From the NCBI RefSeq assembly GCF_002858925.1, contig NZ_PJRS01000008.1, forward strand, positions 1 through 64,000: DNA of 64,000 nucleotides, in the 5' to 3' direction. Of the stretch, positions 8,737 through 17,097 are shown piece after piece. Every line of letters begins with the position of its first letter. Position 1 is the stretch's first letter. This stretch comes from Caulobacter zeae. Its GTDB lineage: Bacteria; Pseudomonadota; Alphaproteobacteria; Caulobacterales; Caulobacteraceae. The translations under genes were made by a program, and so were the position numbers. The notes beneath the pieces were generated by a model. That model saw nothing but the letters and a program-made list of their open reading frames with translations. It made no database searches and was not told the origin of the DNA.

Positions 8737-9167
8737 GCGCACCCGTAACCGCGCCAGAGCCGCTGTGGCTGTTCGACGGGGTGTGCAACCTGTGCTCGGG
8801 CTCGGTGCGGGCGGTGCTGGCCATCGACCGCAAGGGGATCATGCGCTTCACGCCGATCCAGTCGGACTATGGCCGGGCTCTGGCGATCGCCCATGGGATC
8901 GATCCGGACCATCCGGCCAGCTTCCTCTATCTCGACGACGGCAAGGCCCTTGAGAAGAGCGCCGCGATCCTGGCCCTGCTGCGCCGGCTGGGCGCGCCGT
9001 GGTCGGGACTGGCGGCCGTGGTCGGCCTGCTGCCCAAGACCTGGCTGGACGGCGGATACGATTGGCTGGCCGCCAACCGCTATCGGCTGATGGGCAAGCG
9101 CTCGACCTGCATGGTCCCGACACCGGCCCAGCGGACCCGTTTCGTGCTGGAACCGCCGACGGCATGA
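8733..9167 (+). CDS. DCC-family thiol-disulfide oxidoreductase-like protein (DUF393)
   Basis: 144 residues. It begins with the DCC family signature WLFDGVCNLCSGSV, with D15 and the CxxC pair C18/C21, followed by FTPIQSDYGRALA and a C-terminal YDWLAANRYRLMGK, all typical of DUF393. The family is predicted to be thioredoxin-like, but its reaction is not established. The ATG overlaps the upstream SRPBCC stop and its own TGA overlaps the DUF4166 start. A C-terminal cysteine (in KRSTCMVP) is conserved in position in this family as far as I recall. It has no signal peptide, so unlike its upstream partner it should be cytoplasmic. Confidence 0.85.
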   Translation: MSAPVTAPEPLWLFDGVCNLCSGSVRAVLAIDRKGIMRFTPIQSDYGRALAIAHGIDPDHPASFLYLDDGKALEKSAAILALLRRLGAPWSGLAAVVGLLPKTWLDGGYDWLAANRYRLMGKRSTCMVPTPAQRTRFVLEPPTA

Positions 9168-9706
9168 GCCATGGCCTCTTCCCGCGCGCGCTGGGCGAGG
9201 CCTTCGCGGACCTTCCCGCCGAGGTGCGCGCCGCCCACCAGGGCCGGCGGGCGGTGAGCCTTCACGGTCGGGCCCGGGCGCGGGGCGACCGCGGTGTCGC
9301 CGCCCTTGTCCGGCGATTGCAGGACCTGCCGGGCCCCGGCGTCCACGACACGACGGTTGAGATCGCGCCCCTGGCCGCCGGCGACGAAGCCTGGACGCGC
9401 CGGTTCGGCGATCGGACCTTCACCTCGCGCGTCGCCCCGGCGGCCGACGACCCGCACGCCTTCGAGGAGACGGTCGGCCTGCTAACCTACCGCTTCCATG
9501 CCGAGCCCTATGCGGACGGCTTCTGCTGGATCTTCGAGGGCTGGCGGCTGGGCCCATTGCCCCTGCCCTCCGCCTGGGCGCCGCGCAGCCGGGCGCGGAT
9601 CTTCGAGCGCGACGGAGCCTACCGCTTCAGCGTGCTGGTCGCCCATCCGTGGCTGGGCGTGATCTTCGGCTATGCCGGCCGGCTGGACCGGCCGATCGGC
9701 GACTAG
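9164..9706 (+). CDS. DUF4166 domain-containing protein
   Basis: 180 residues. It starts with SHGLFPRALGEAFADLPAEVRAAH-type sequence and ends with VLVAHPWLGVIFGYAGRL, a pattern I associate with DUF4166, a family often found fused to short-chain dehydrogenases or beside DCC proteins. The function is unknown. ATG overlaps the preceding TGA by 4 bp. Its stop overlaps the stop of the convergent glycosyltransferase by 4 bp. The sequence is rich in Arg and aromatic residues and has no membrane segment. Family assignment is from memory of motif pattern, not a search. Confidence 0.7.
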   Translation: MSHGLFPRALGEAFADLPAEVRAAHQGRRAVSLHGRARARGDRGVAALVRRLQDLPGPGVHDTTVEIAPLAAGDEAWTRRFGDRTFTSRVAPAADDPHAFEETVGLLTYRFHAEPYADGFCWIFEGWRLGPLPLPSAWAPRSRARIFERDGAYRFSVLVAHPWLGVIFGYAGRLDRPIGD

Positions 9707-10626
9707 CCCTTGCGCAGGCGGGCGTTGATCGCGGGGCGGCAGACCGACAGGCCCAGGATCAGCGGGGCCAGCATCACCGCCAGCACGTAGCGCTGGATGT
9801 TGTCGGCCCGCTTGATGAAATAGCGCGCCAGGCCCACGCCCTTGTGGAACTCGACCTTGACCGGATGTTCCAGGCTGGTGTGGCCCAGGTGAATGACCCG
9901 CGCGTTCGGATGGAACAGCACCTGCCCCCCGGCCTGGCGAGCACGCCAGCACAGGTCGACGTCCTCGACGTGCAGGAAATAGCCTTCATCGAAGCCGGCC
10001 AGGGAATCGAAATCCGAACGCCGGAGGGCGAAGCAGGCGCCGGAGATGGTCGGCATCTGGGTCGGCTCGGCCGGCAGCGGCTCGTGTTCGCGGTGGATCT
10101 CGAAGCGCTTGAAGCGCGCAACCTTCTGGCTGAGCTGCGACAGGCTGAGCAGTGTGGTGACCGGCGTCACTTCGCCGCGGCGGCCGCCCCGTTGCTCGGT
10201 GCCGTCGATATTCATGACCCGAGCGCCCATCACGGTCGGCACCGGCTGGCCGCGGAAGGCCGAGACCATGGACGGCACGCAGTCGGGTTGCAGGTTGGCG
10301 TCGGGATTGAGGAAGATCAGGTATTCGCCCTGCGCCACCGAGGCGCCGAGATTGGCGCCCTTGGCGAAGCCGACATTGCCGTGGCCCTGCACCAACTGGA
10401 CGCGCGGCTCGGTCAGGCCCAGCGCCCGCAGCATGTCGACGTCTTCCGGCGGCGAGCCGTTGTCGACGATGACGAACTCGTCGACCATCGGCTCGGCCAG
10501 CACGTGGCGGATGCTTTCGACCAGCGCTTCTCCCGTCCAATAGACGACCATCACCACCGAGACCAAGGGCTTGGCGGGACGCGCGCCTGCGGCGAGCACC
10601 GTAAAGGACGGGAGAATGCTGTTCAT
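9703..10626 (-). CDS. Glycosyltransferase family 2
   Basis: 307 residues, GT-A fold. The N-terminal SVVMVVYWTGEALVESIRHVL leads into VIVDNGSPPED, where the nucleotide-sugar aspartate lies, and LIFLNPDANLQPDCV carries the metal-binding DxD-like motif. GFDEGYFLHVEDVDLCWRARQAGG is the acceptor-site region typical of rhamnosyltransferase-like members. A hydrophobic segment near the C terminus (LAVMLAPLILGLSVC) may anchor it to the membrane. It probably adds a sugar to a surface polysaccharide. It is the last gene of an overlapping chain and starts 1 bp after the thrS stop, so its expression is likely tied to thrS. Confidence 0.9.
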   Translation of the reverse strand: MNSILPSFTVLAAGARPAKPLVSVVMVVYWTGEALVESIRHVLAEPMVDEFVIVDNGSPPEDVDMLRALGLTEPRVQLVQGHGNVGFAKGANLGASVAQGEYLIFLNPDANLQPDCVPSMVSAFRGQPVPTVMGARVMNIDGTEQRGGRRGEVTPVTTLLSLSQLSQKVARFKRFEIHREHEPLPAEPTQMPTISGACFALRRSDFDSLAGFDEGYFLHVEDVDLCWRARQAGGQVLFHPNARVIHLGHTSLEHPVKVEFHKGVGLARYFIKRADNIQRYVLAVMLAPLILGLSVCRPAINARLRKG

Positions 10627-10627
10627 G

Positions 10628-12604
10628 TCAGACCTGGACAGGCTCCCGCGTGGATTGCGGCGCGCGGGCGCGAGCGAGGTCGGGGGGCGTGGCTTCCTGG
10701 ACGAGGATGGACAGCGCTTCGTCGAGCGAAAGGATCTGCTGACCCTCGCCGCCCAGGCGCCGCAGGGCCACTTGCCCCGTCTCCGCTTCCTTACGTCCGA
10801 CCACCGCGATCACAGGAACCTTGGCGAGACTGTGCTCGCGAATCTTGTAATTGATCTTCTCGTTACGCAGGTCGACCTCCGCGCGCAATCCCGCTGCCGT
10901 CAACCGCTCAACGACAGTGCGCGCGTAATCGTCAGCGTCCGACGTAATCGTCGCCACAACGATTTGCGTCGGCGCCAGCCAAAGCGGCAGGTGGCCCGCG
11001 TAGTTTTCCAATAGAATACCGATGAACCGCTCGAACGACCCCAGGATCGCGCGATGCAGCATCACCGGCCGCTTCTTGGATCCATCTTCGGCAACGTACT
11101 CGGCGCCCAAACGTTCCGGTAGAACGTAGTCGAGTTGCAGCGTGCCGCAGGTCCATTCGCGACCGATGGCGTCCTGGACGATGAAGTCGAGCTTGGGCGC
11201 GTAGAAGGCGCCGTCGCCCTCGGCGATCACCGGCTCGACGCCAGCCAGGCGCGCGGCCTCGGCCAGCATGCCCTCGGCCTTGTCCCAGAACTCGTCCGTG
11301 CCGGCGCGCAGCTCCGGACGCGTGGCCAGGGCGACGTACTTGGTCGTCATGCCGAGATCGGCGTGGATCATCCGCGTCAGACGGATGAAGCGCTCGGTCT
11401 CCTCGACGATCTGGTCCTCGCGGCAGAAGATGTGGGCGTCGTCCTGGGTGAAGGCGCGCACCCGCATCAGGCCGTGCAGGGCGCCCGACGGCTCGTAGCG
11501 GTGGCAGGCGCCGAACTCGGCCATGCGCATCGGCAGTTCGCGGTACGAACGCTGGCCGACGTTCCAGATCTGCACGTGGCCCGGGCAGTTCATCGGCTTG
11601 AGGGACAGGATCTCGCCTTCGACCGTCTCGCAGACGAACATGTTGGCGCGGTACTTGTCCCAGTGGCCGGAGTTTTCCCAGAAGGTCTTGTCCAGGACCT
11701 GGGGCGTCTTGACCTCGATATAGCCGGCGCGGTCGAGGCTGCGGCGCATGTAGGCTTCGAGGTTCTGCCACAGCTTCCAGCCCTTGGGATGCCAAAAGAC
11801 CATGCCCCGGCCCTCTTCCTGCATGTGGAAGAGACCCAGCGACTTGCCCAACTTGCGGTGGTCGCGCTTCTCGGCTTCCTCAATGCGCTTCAGATAGGCT
11901 TCGAGGTCGGCCTCCGAGGCCCAGCTCGTGCCGTAGATCCGTTGCAGCTGGGCGTTGTTCTGGTCGCCGCGCCAGTAGGCGCCGGCCAGCTTGGTCAGCT
12001 TGAAGGCCTTGCCCACATGCTTGGTCGACGGCAGGTGCGGGCCGCGGCAAAGGTCCTTCCAGTTCCCCTGGCGATAGACCGTGATCGTGTCCGTGCCCGG
12101 CAGGTCGCGGATGATCTGGGCCTTGTATTGCTCGCCGATCTCGTCGAAGTGCTTGATGGCCTCGTCGCGGTCCAAGACCTCGCGCGTGATCTTCTCGTCG
12201 CGGTCGACGATCTCCTTCATGCGCTTTTCGATCGTCGCCAGGTCGTCCAGGCTGAACGGCTCGTCGCGGGCGAAGTCGTAGTAGAAGCCGTCCTCGACGT
12301 TCGGGCCGATCGTCACCTGGGTGCCGGGGAACAGCTCCTGCACGGCCTCGGCCAGCACGTGGGCGGTGTCGTGGCGGATGGTGTCGAGGGCCTCGGGCGC
12401 GTCGCGCGTCAGGATCTCGAACTTGCGCTCGCCGGTCAGCAGGTCGGGCGTCAGGGCGCGGTCGAGGTCCAGCACCTGGCCGTCCAGCTTGATCAGCAGG
12501 GCCTTCTTCTCAAGCGACTTGGAAATGGCCGCGGCCACGTCCCGCCCCGTCGAGCCGTCGGGGTACTGACGGGAGGAGCCGTCGGGGAAAACCAGATCGA
12601 TCAT
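10628..12604 (-). CDS. thrS: Threonyl-tRNA synthetase
   Basis: 658 residues, class II aminoacyl-tRNA synthetase. Domains in order: TGS domain (about residues 1-60), editing domain with [11 protein letters not shown], catalytic core with [10 protein letters not shown] (zinc cysteine) and [28 protein letters not shown], and the anticodon-binding domain starting near [11 protein letters not shown]. It charges tRNA-Thr and removes mischarged serine. The ATG overlaps the yidD stop by 4 bp. The last 20 or so residues after the usual end ([11 protein letters not shown] onward) are a short extra tail. The 3' third reads somewhat less GC-rich than its neighbours, which may only reflect constraint. Confidence 0.97.
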   Translation of the reverse strand: MIDLVFPDGSSRQYPDGSTGRDVAAAISKSLEKKALLIKLDGQVLDLDRALTPDLLTGERKFEILTRDAPEALDTIRHDTAHVLAEAVQELFPGTQVTIGPNVEDGFYYDFARDEPFSLDDLATIEKRMKEIVDRDEKITREVLDRDEAIKHFDEIGEQYKAQIIRDLPGTDTITVYRQGNWKDLCRGPHLPSTKHVGKAFKLTKLAGAYWRGDQNNAQLQRIYGTSWASEADLEAYLKRIEEAEKRDHRKLGKSLGLFHMQEEGRGMVFWHPKGWKLWQNLEAYMRRSLDRAGYIEVKTPQVLDKTFWENSGHWDKYRANMFVCETVEGEILSLKPMNCPGHVQIWNVGQRSYRELPMRMAEFGACHRYEPSGALHGLMRVRAFTQDDAHIFCREDQIVEETERFIRLTRMIHADLGMTTKYVALATRPELRAGTDEFWDKAEGMLAEAARLAGVEPVIAEGDGAFYAPKLDFIVQDAIGREWTCGTLQLDYVLPERLGAEYVAEDGSKKRPVMLHRAILGSFERFIGILLENYAGHLPLWLAPTQIVVATITSDADDYARTVVERLTAAGLRAEVDLRNEKINYKIREHSLAKVPVIAVVGRKEAETGQVALRRLGGEGQQILSLDEALSILVQEATPPDLARARAPQSTREPVQV

Positions 12605-12855
12605 TCTTCACACATCCACTTGCGCGGCTCGCGCGGCGGGGGCGGCGGGTCGTATCCCCAGCCCCCGAACGGATTGCATCGGCAAATCCGTCGCAGAGCG
12701 AGCCAGGACCCCTTGGCGGGTCCGTGATCCTTGAGCGCCTGGGCCGCATACTCCGAACAGGTCGGCAGATAGCGGCACTGGCGCCCGATGAGAGGCGAGA
12801 GCGTCAACTTGTAGGCGCGCAGGCCGAAGTCGACGACGCGGTGATAAAGGCTCAT
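12601..12855 (-). CDS. yidD: Membrane protein insertion efficiency factor YidD
   Basis: 84 residues from the ATG at 12855. The family core is complete: [20 protein letters not shown] with conserved cysteines C27 and C33, then [14 protein letters not shown]. YidD assists YidC-dependent insertion of membrane proteins and associates with the inner membrane through an N-terminal amphipathic helix. A GTG 30 nt upstream would add ten residues that do not look like the family and has no better ribosome-binding site. TGA overlaps the thrS ATG. The proline run PPPPPREP near the C terminus is common in alphaproteobacterial members. Confidence 0.92.
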   Translation of the reverse strand: MSLYHRVVDFGLRAYKLTLSPLIGRQCRYLPTCSEYAAQALKDHGPAKGSWLALRRICRCNPFGGWGYDPPPPPREPRKWMCEE

Positions 12856-12908
12856 GCCGGCGCTTTCGCGAACGGAGTCGGGCACTTATCGCACCCGCGA
12901 GAAACCGA

Positions 12909-13370
12909 TCAAGCGGCGCCGGCGCTGCTAGTTCGCGTTTGGGTCGACCCTGTGGCCTTACGGACAGCCTCGACCGCGGCCTCGAACGCCAGAAGCGTCG
13001 AGGCGTGACGGGCGGGATAGTCCTTGACCGGCTCCAGCACGGCGAGCTCCGCAAAGCGGCCCGCAGGGTGCGGACCGTTCGTTTTCAGCATAGCGGCCAG
13101 GGCGTCGCGGGCCAACTCAAGTTCGGCGAGGTCCGCCCCGATCACATGGGCGCCCAGCACCGCGGCGCTGGCCTGGCCCAGGGCGCAGGCCGTGACCTCC
13201 TGGGCGAAGTCGGCGACCTTGCCGTCCTCGACCACGACGTCGACGATGATCCGGCTGCCGCACAGCTTGGCCGTGCGGTCGGCGCTCGCGTCGGGCGCGG
13301 CCAGGCGCCCGGCCCGCGGCATGTTGGCCACGAGCGTCAGGATGCGGGCGCTGTAGAGATCGTCGATCAT
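12909..13370 (-). CDS. Iron-sulfur cluster assembly scaffold-like protein (IscU/SufU family)
   Basis: 153 residues with the IscU/NifU N-terminal fold. Two of the three cluster-binding cysteines are present, C37 (AKLCGSR) and C62 (TACALGQAS). At the third position, where SufU has a KCATL motif, this protein reads PARHASTL with S124 in place of cysteine, and the Asp after the first cysteine is also Ser. It may be a scaffold relative with altered or lost cluster binding. It is followed by yidD and overlaps the upstream SRPBCC gene by 4 bp. The arrangement scaffold-like gene next to yidD and thrS is common in alphaproteobacteria as I recall. Confidence 0.8.
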   Translation of the reverse strand: MIDDLYSARILTLVANMPRAGRLAAPDASADRTAKLCGSRIIVDVVVEDGKVADFAQEVTACALGQASAAVLGAHVIGADLAELELARDALAAMLKTNGPHPAGRFAELAVLEPVKDYPARHASTLLAFEAAVEAVRKATGSTQTRTSSAGAA

Positions 13371-13837
13371 CCGGCTTCAGATGGGGCGGCCGCGCGCGCC
13401 TGCCAGAGGGCCTCGGCGCGGTCGCGCACCGCCTCGCCCATGGCCGTGAAGGCCGCCTTCAGGGCGCGGCGCTCGTCCTTGGAGATCCACTTGACCAGGA
13501 GGCCCATGAACAGCTCGCCGTTCGAGAAGGTGGCGTTGCCAGGGCCCATGTTCTCGACTTCCAGATAGCGGATGGCCGTGACGAAGCCGCCCAGGCGTTG
13601 CGAACGCCAGTGCAGCTGCTCGAACGGCACCCAGTCCTGGACGACCGGCTGGATCACCTTGACCGGGCGATCGCCGATGGCTTCTTCCAAGGTCAGGGCG
13701 GTGCCGATCTTCAGCTGGCCGGCGGCCTTGACGTAGAGCGGGTTCCACTCGTGCCAGCGCTCGAACTCGGACACGACTTCCCAGACGATCTCGGCGGGGG
13801 CCTGGACCCCGATACGGTGCTCGACGGCGCGTTTCAT
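13367..13837 (-). CDS. SRPBCC-fold protein (polyketide cyclase/dehydrase-like)
   Basis: 156 residues. The N terminus VEHRIGVQAPAEIVWEVVSEF followed by RWHEWNPLY is the typical opening of the SRPBCC (START-like) family, and the C-terminal helix covers about residues 118-148. No signal peptide is evident. It is the first gene of the overlapping chain to thrS and the glycosyltransferase; its stop overlaps the start of the IscU-like gene. There is no Shine-Dalgarno sequence before the ATG; instead a perfect Caulobacter-type -10 element ends 6 nt upstream, suggesting a leaderless message. The bound ligand is unknown. Confidence 0.8.
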   Translation of the reverse strand: MKRAVEHRIGVQAPAEIVWEVVSEFERWHEWNPLYVKAAGQLKIGTALTLEEAIGDRPVKVIQPVVQDWVPFEQLHWRSQRLGGFVTAIRYLEVENMGPGNATFSNGELFMGLLVKWISKDERRALKAAFTAMGEAVRDRAEALWQARAAAPSEAG

Positions 13838-13843
13838 GCTGGC

Positions 13844-13851
13844 GATCTAGC
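13844..13851 (-). promoter_or_regulatory. Candidate -10 element for a leaderless transcript
   Basis: On the minus strand the sequence is GCTAGATC, an exact match to the Caulobacter housekeeping -10 consensus GCTANAWC. Only 6 nt (gccagc) separate it from the ATG at 13837, so transcription would start at or next to the A of the ATG. No purine-rich ribosome-binding site is present. The -35 region is weak. Confidence 0.55.
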
Positions 13852-13893
13852 ACATCCAGGGGGTGGAGCTACAGGCGTGAATTGATCCCGTCA

Positions 13894-14814
13894 TCAGGGC
13901 TTGGCCGGTAGCACGGCCATCAGGGCGCGGGTAAAGCCGACCGGGGCTACGGTCAGGTGATCCTCGCCCGCAAGCACGGTCGAGCGCACCTTCAGGCCCG
14001 GATAGCCGTGCGACTTCAGCACCTGCTCCATGGTCTTCACATCAGCGACCATGTCGGGGCCGGAGGTGTTGCGCGAGCTGGGCCCCGGCGCCTCGTAGCC
14101 GCCGACGTACATGAAGACGTCGGCCGGCAAATCCTTGTGCGTGCGGGCGTAGTCGGCCTCCATCGTCATGATGTGGCGCTTGTCGAACCAGAAGGACGGA
14201 CTGCCCAGCACATAGGCGTGGAACATCGCCGGGTCGGTGAACAGGACCTGCGCGCCCAGCAGGCCGCCGTAGGAATGACCCAGCAGCACCCGTCGGGCCG
14301 GATCGGCGCGGAAGCGGCCCTCGACGAAGGGGATCACCTGGCTCTTCAGGTAGGCCTGGTAGGCGGGGCCCTGGCCGTGGACGGTGGCGCTGGCGTTGCG
14401 AGGTCCGTTGGACGTGGGCGTGTAGTCGCGGTTACGGCTGACGACGCCATTGTCGCCGCGCGAATAGGACAGGCCCACGAGGATGAACTCCTCGATCACG
14501 GGCCCGTCCAGGTTCACCCGTCGGGCGACCTGGCGGATGATCGGAAAGGCGTAGTCGGCGTCGGTGACGAAGACCACCGGATAGCGCCGCTGGGGGCTGG
14601 CCTCGTAGCTGGCCGGCAGGCTGACAAAGACCTCGTAGTCGCGGCCCGAAACGGGATCCGGCACGGTCCAGACCTGGGTGCCCCTCAGGACGTAGGGACC
14701 GCCCTCGACCGAGACGGCCGCAGCCGGCGGCGGCGATTGGGCGTCGGCCTTTTCGGTGCAGGCCGACAGCACGCCCGCCGCCAGCAGCGTCATCGCCAGT
14801 CCAAACGTCCGCAT
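13894..14814 (-). CDS. Alpha/beta-hydrolase lipoprotein, esterase D/Fes-IroE type
   Basis: 306 residues from the ATG at 14814, chosen because GGGGAG lies 6-7 nt upstream. A lipoprotein signal peptide ends in the lipobox LSAC with C19, so the protein should be anchored in the envelope facing the periplasm. The hydrolase part has nucleophile S181 in LLGHSYGGLLG and a late catalytic His in AGEDHLTVAP. The ordering matches the putative esterase family that includes siderophore esterases and S-formylglutathione hydrolases. The substrate is unknown; no iron-uptake gene is nearby to support a siderophore role. Confidence 0.85.
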   Translation of the reverse strand: MRTFGLAMTLLAAGVLSACTEKADAQSPPPAAAVSVEGGPYVLRGTQVWTVPDPVSGRDYEVFVSLPASYEASPQRRYPVVFVTDADYAFPIIRQVARRVNLDGPVIEEFILVGLSYSRGDNGVVSRNRDYTPTSNGPRNASATVHGQGPAYQAYLKSQVIPFVEGRFRADPARRVLLGHSYGGLLGAQVLFTDPAMFHAYVLGSPSFWFDKRHIMTMEADYARTHKDLPADVFMYVGGYEAPGPSSRNTSGPDMVADVKTMEQVLKSHGYPGLKVRSTVLAGEDHLTVAPVGFTRALMAVLPAKP

Positions 14815-14896
14815 CCCCGACTCCCCTGAAAGCTGCACCGGGGCACCCTAGGGGCGAATGGGGCGAAACTCGGCCTTGGCGAGCGCGGAGCTGGCC

Positions 14897-15397
14897 TCAG
14901 ACCCCGGCCTCGCGCTGGTAGACGGGCAGGTCCAGCGACGGCGGGGCGATCCCGGCCTGGCCGATCAGGTCGTGGGCCTGGCCGCGATGGTGGGTCTGGT
15001 GGTTGAAGAGGTGGGCCAAGGTCTTCCACAGCGGGCCGACCACCTCGACGCCGTCGGCCTTGCGCACCCAGCGGAACTGCGCGGCGCAGGCCTCGTCGGT
15101 GAGGCCGGCGACATAGGCGACCAGCCCCGCGTCCTCGACGTCGCGAGCGGCGCGCAGTTGCGCGAGGTCGTCGAACAGCAGGGTGTCGAGCCCATAGGGC
15201 GGCAGCGGCGTTCCGGCCAGGCGCGCCGTCCAGATGCGGTCGGTGACCAGGAGGTGGTTCAGGGTCCCGGCGATCGAGCCGAAGAACCCGCCGCGCTCGG
15301 CGGTGAAGGCCCCGGCCGGCAGAGCCTCGCAGGCCTCCAGCAGGCGGGCGTTGGCCCAGGCGTTGTAGCCGGCCATCAGGGTGAAGTAGTCGCGCAT
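14897..15397 (-). CDS. DinB family protein
   Basis: 166 residues from the ATG at 15397, which has CGGAGC about 8 nt upstream. It reads MRDYFTLMAGYNAWANARLLEACEAL, the standard start of DinB four-helix bundles. The metal-binding histidines are visible: one in GTLNHLLVTD and a pair in the HQTHHRGQAHDL helix. The fold is shared with bacillithiol and mycothiol transferases, which use a similar His triad to hold a divalent metal. The substrate here is not known. It stands alone between an esterase and an intergenic repeat. Confidence 0.88.
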   Translation of the reverse strand: MRDYFTLMAGYNAWANARLLEACEALPAGAFTAERGGFFGSIAGTLNHLLVTDRIWTARLAGTPLPPYGLDTLLFDDLAQLRAARDVEDAGLVAYVAGLTDEACAAQFRWVRKADGVEVVGPLWKTLAHLFNHQTHHRGQAHDLIGQAGIAPPSLDLPVYQREAGV

Positions 15398-15487
15398 GCG
15401 GTCGGCTCCGGACTCGGGCGAGTTGCGGGCGCCCGGGTCCGGAGATGGCGCAGCTTCAGGGGTGGCGCAAGGCGGCGGACGGCATAC

Positions 15488-15628
15488 TCCCTCTCCCATA
15501 GGGAGAGGGTCGGGGTGAGGGGTTACGGCGTCCGACGGAGAGCCGGCACGCCGTCAGACCTCGTAACCCCTCACCCTCCCACCGCTCCGCGGCGGGCCCC
15601 TCCCTCTCCCTATGGGAGAGGTTTTTTC
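15488..15628. repeat. Nested intergenic inverted repeat, CCCTCTCCC family
   Basis: The left half, from 15488, contains a short hairpin (CCTCTCCC-ata-GGGAGAGG) followed by GGGTCGGGGTGAGGGGTTAC. The right half repeats both in inverted order: GTAACCCCTCACCCTCCC at 15563-15580 and a second CCTCTCCC-tat-GGGAGAGG hairpin at about 15603-15621, followed by six T. The whole could fold as one long stem. The terminal T tract would also allow plus-strand termination. Confidence 0.75.
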
Positions 15629-16270
15629 CTAGACCGCCACCTCGAACGCCGCCTCGGTCTTGGCCTGGACCTCGTCGACCGACACGCCCGGGGCCAGTTC
15701 GATCAGCTTCACCGGGGTCCTGCCGCGGTTGATCTCGAAGACGCCCAGTTCGGTGATCAGCAGATCCACGACGCCGGCGCCGGTCAGCGGCAGCGAGCAG
15801 GCTTTCAGCAGCTTGGGCGCGCCCGACTTCTCGCAGTGGTCCATGACGACCACCACGCGCTTGACGCCGGCCACCAGGTCCATGGCCCCGCCCATGCCCT
15901 TGACCATCTTGCCGGGCACCATCCAGTTGGCGAGGTCGCCGGTCTCGGAGACCTGCATGCCGCCCAGGATCGACAGGGCGATGTGGCCGCCGCGGATCAT
16001 CGCGAAGCTGTCGGCCGACGAGAAATACGAGCTGCTATCCAGCTCGGTGATCGTCTGCTTGCCGGCGTTGATCAGATCGGCGTCCTCCTCGCCCTCATAG
16101 GGGAAGGGACCCATGCCCAGCATGCCGTTCTCGCTTTGCAGCGTCACGTGCATGCCCTCGGGGATGTAGTTGGCCACCAGGGTCGGGATGCCGATGCCCA
16201 GGTTGACGTAGAAGCCGTCGCGCAGCTCCTTGGCGGCGCGGGCCGCCATCTCGTCGCGGGTCCAGGCCAT
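15629..16270 (-). CDS. scoB: 3-oxoacid CoA-transferase, subunit B
   Basis: 213 residues, beta subunit of a family I CoA-transferase. The catalytic glutamate E47 is in the conserved SENGMLG motif, and the [27 protein letters not shown] region is typical of succinyl-CoA:3-ketoacid CoA-transferase. With subunit A it moves CoA between succinyl-CoA and acetoacetate or a related 3-oxoacid. The ATG at 16270 shares one base with the stop of the upstream subunit A gene, so both are made from one message in equal amounts. The substrate preference is inferred from family resemblance. Confidence 0.92.
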   Translation of the reverse strand: MAWTRDEMAARAAKELRDGFYVNLGIGIPTLVANYIPEGMHVTLQSENGMLGMGPFPYEGEEDADLINAGKQTITELDSSSYFSSADSFAMIRGGHIALSILGGMQVSETGDLANWMVPGKMVKGMGGAMDLVAGVKRVVVVMDHCEKSGAPKLLKACSLPLTGAGVVDLLITELGVFEINRGRTPVKLIELAPGVSVDEVQAKTEAAFEVAV

Positions 16271-16989
16271 TACGCTTGCTCCTTGGCTTCGCGGGGGCGC
16301 GTGGTGACGCGTTCGATGCGCTTTTCGAACTTCGCGCCCTTGATCAGCCGGTCGACGAAGATGCCGGGGGTGTGGATGTTGTCCTTGTCGAGCGCGCCGA
16401 TCTCGACCAGCTCCTCGACCTCGACGACGGTGGCCTTGCCGGCCGTGGCCATCATCGGATTGAAGTTGCGGGCGGTCTTTCGGTAGACGAGGTTGCCCTC
16501 GGCGTCGGCCTTCCAGGCCTTGACGATCGAGAGGTCGGCGACAAGGCCGCGCTCCATCACGTACATCTCGCCGTCGAATTCGCGCGTTTCCTTGCCCTCG
16601 GCCACCAGGGTGCCGTAGCCGGTGCGCGTGAAGAAGGCCGGGATGCCCGCGCCGCCGGCGCGGATGCGTTCGGCCAGCGTGCCCTGCGGATTGAACTCCA
16701 GTTCGAGCTCCCCACTCAGGTATAGCTGTTCGAACAGCTTGTTCTCGCCCACATAGGACGAGACCATCTTCTTGATCTGACGGTTCTCCAGCAGGATGCC
16801 CAAGCCGAATCCGTCGACCCCGCAGTTGTTGGAGATGACCGTGAGGTCCTTGACCCCCGTCTCGCGGATCGCCGCGATCAGGTTTTCGGGAATGCCGCAG
16901 AGACCAAAGCCCCCGGCCATGATGGTCATGCCGTCGAACAGCAGACCCGCCAACGCTTCTGCGGCGTCGGATTTCACCTTGTCGACCAT
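16270..16989 (-). CDS. scoA: 3-oxoacid CoA-transferase, subunit A
   Basis: 239 residues, alpha subunit of the CoA-transferase. It shows the CoA-binding glycine-rich loop [16 protein letters not shown] near residues 31-46, and [14 protein letters not shown] and [12 protein letters not shown] further on. It pairs with the subunit B gene immediately downstream (1-bp overlap). The upstream region contains an AT-rich patch on the minus strand suitable for a promoter, and faces the start of the Kef operon 108 bp away. No regulator is adjacent. Confidence 0.92.
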   Translation of the reverse strand: MVDKVKSDAAEALAGLLFDGMTIMAGGFGLCGIPENLIAAIRETGVKDLTVISNNCGVDGFGLGILLENRQIKKMVSSYVGENKLFEQLYLSGELELEFNPQGTLAERIRAGGAGIPAFFTRTGYGTLVAEGKETREFDGEMYVMERGLVADLSIVKAWKADAEGNLVYRKTARNFNPMMATAGKATVVEVEELVEIGALDKDNIHTPGIFVDRLIKGAKFEKRIERVTTRPREAKEQA

Positions 16990-17097
16990 GCTTCCTCCCG
17001 GAGCGACGTTCGCCGACTGCTCTCGCCCGCCGGCCGGAGAAATTCAAGCCTTGATGAATAAATTTTCCCGTCATGCGACCACGGTAGGCGGTTACGC

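Noticed and set aside
10780-11110. Horizontal transfer or recombination patch in thrS
   Set aside because: The stretch is slightly less GC-rich than its surroundings but encodes an intact conserved anticodon-binding domain.
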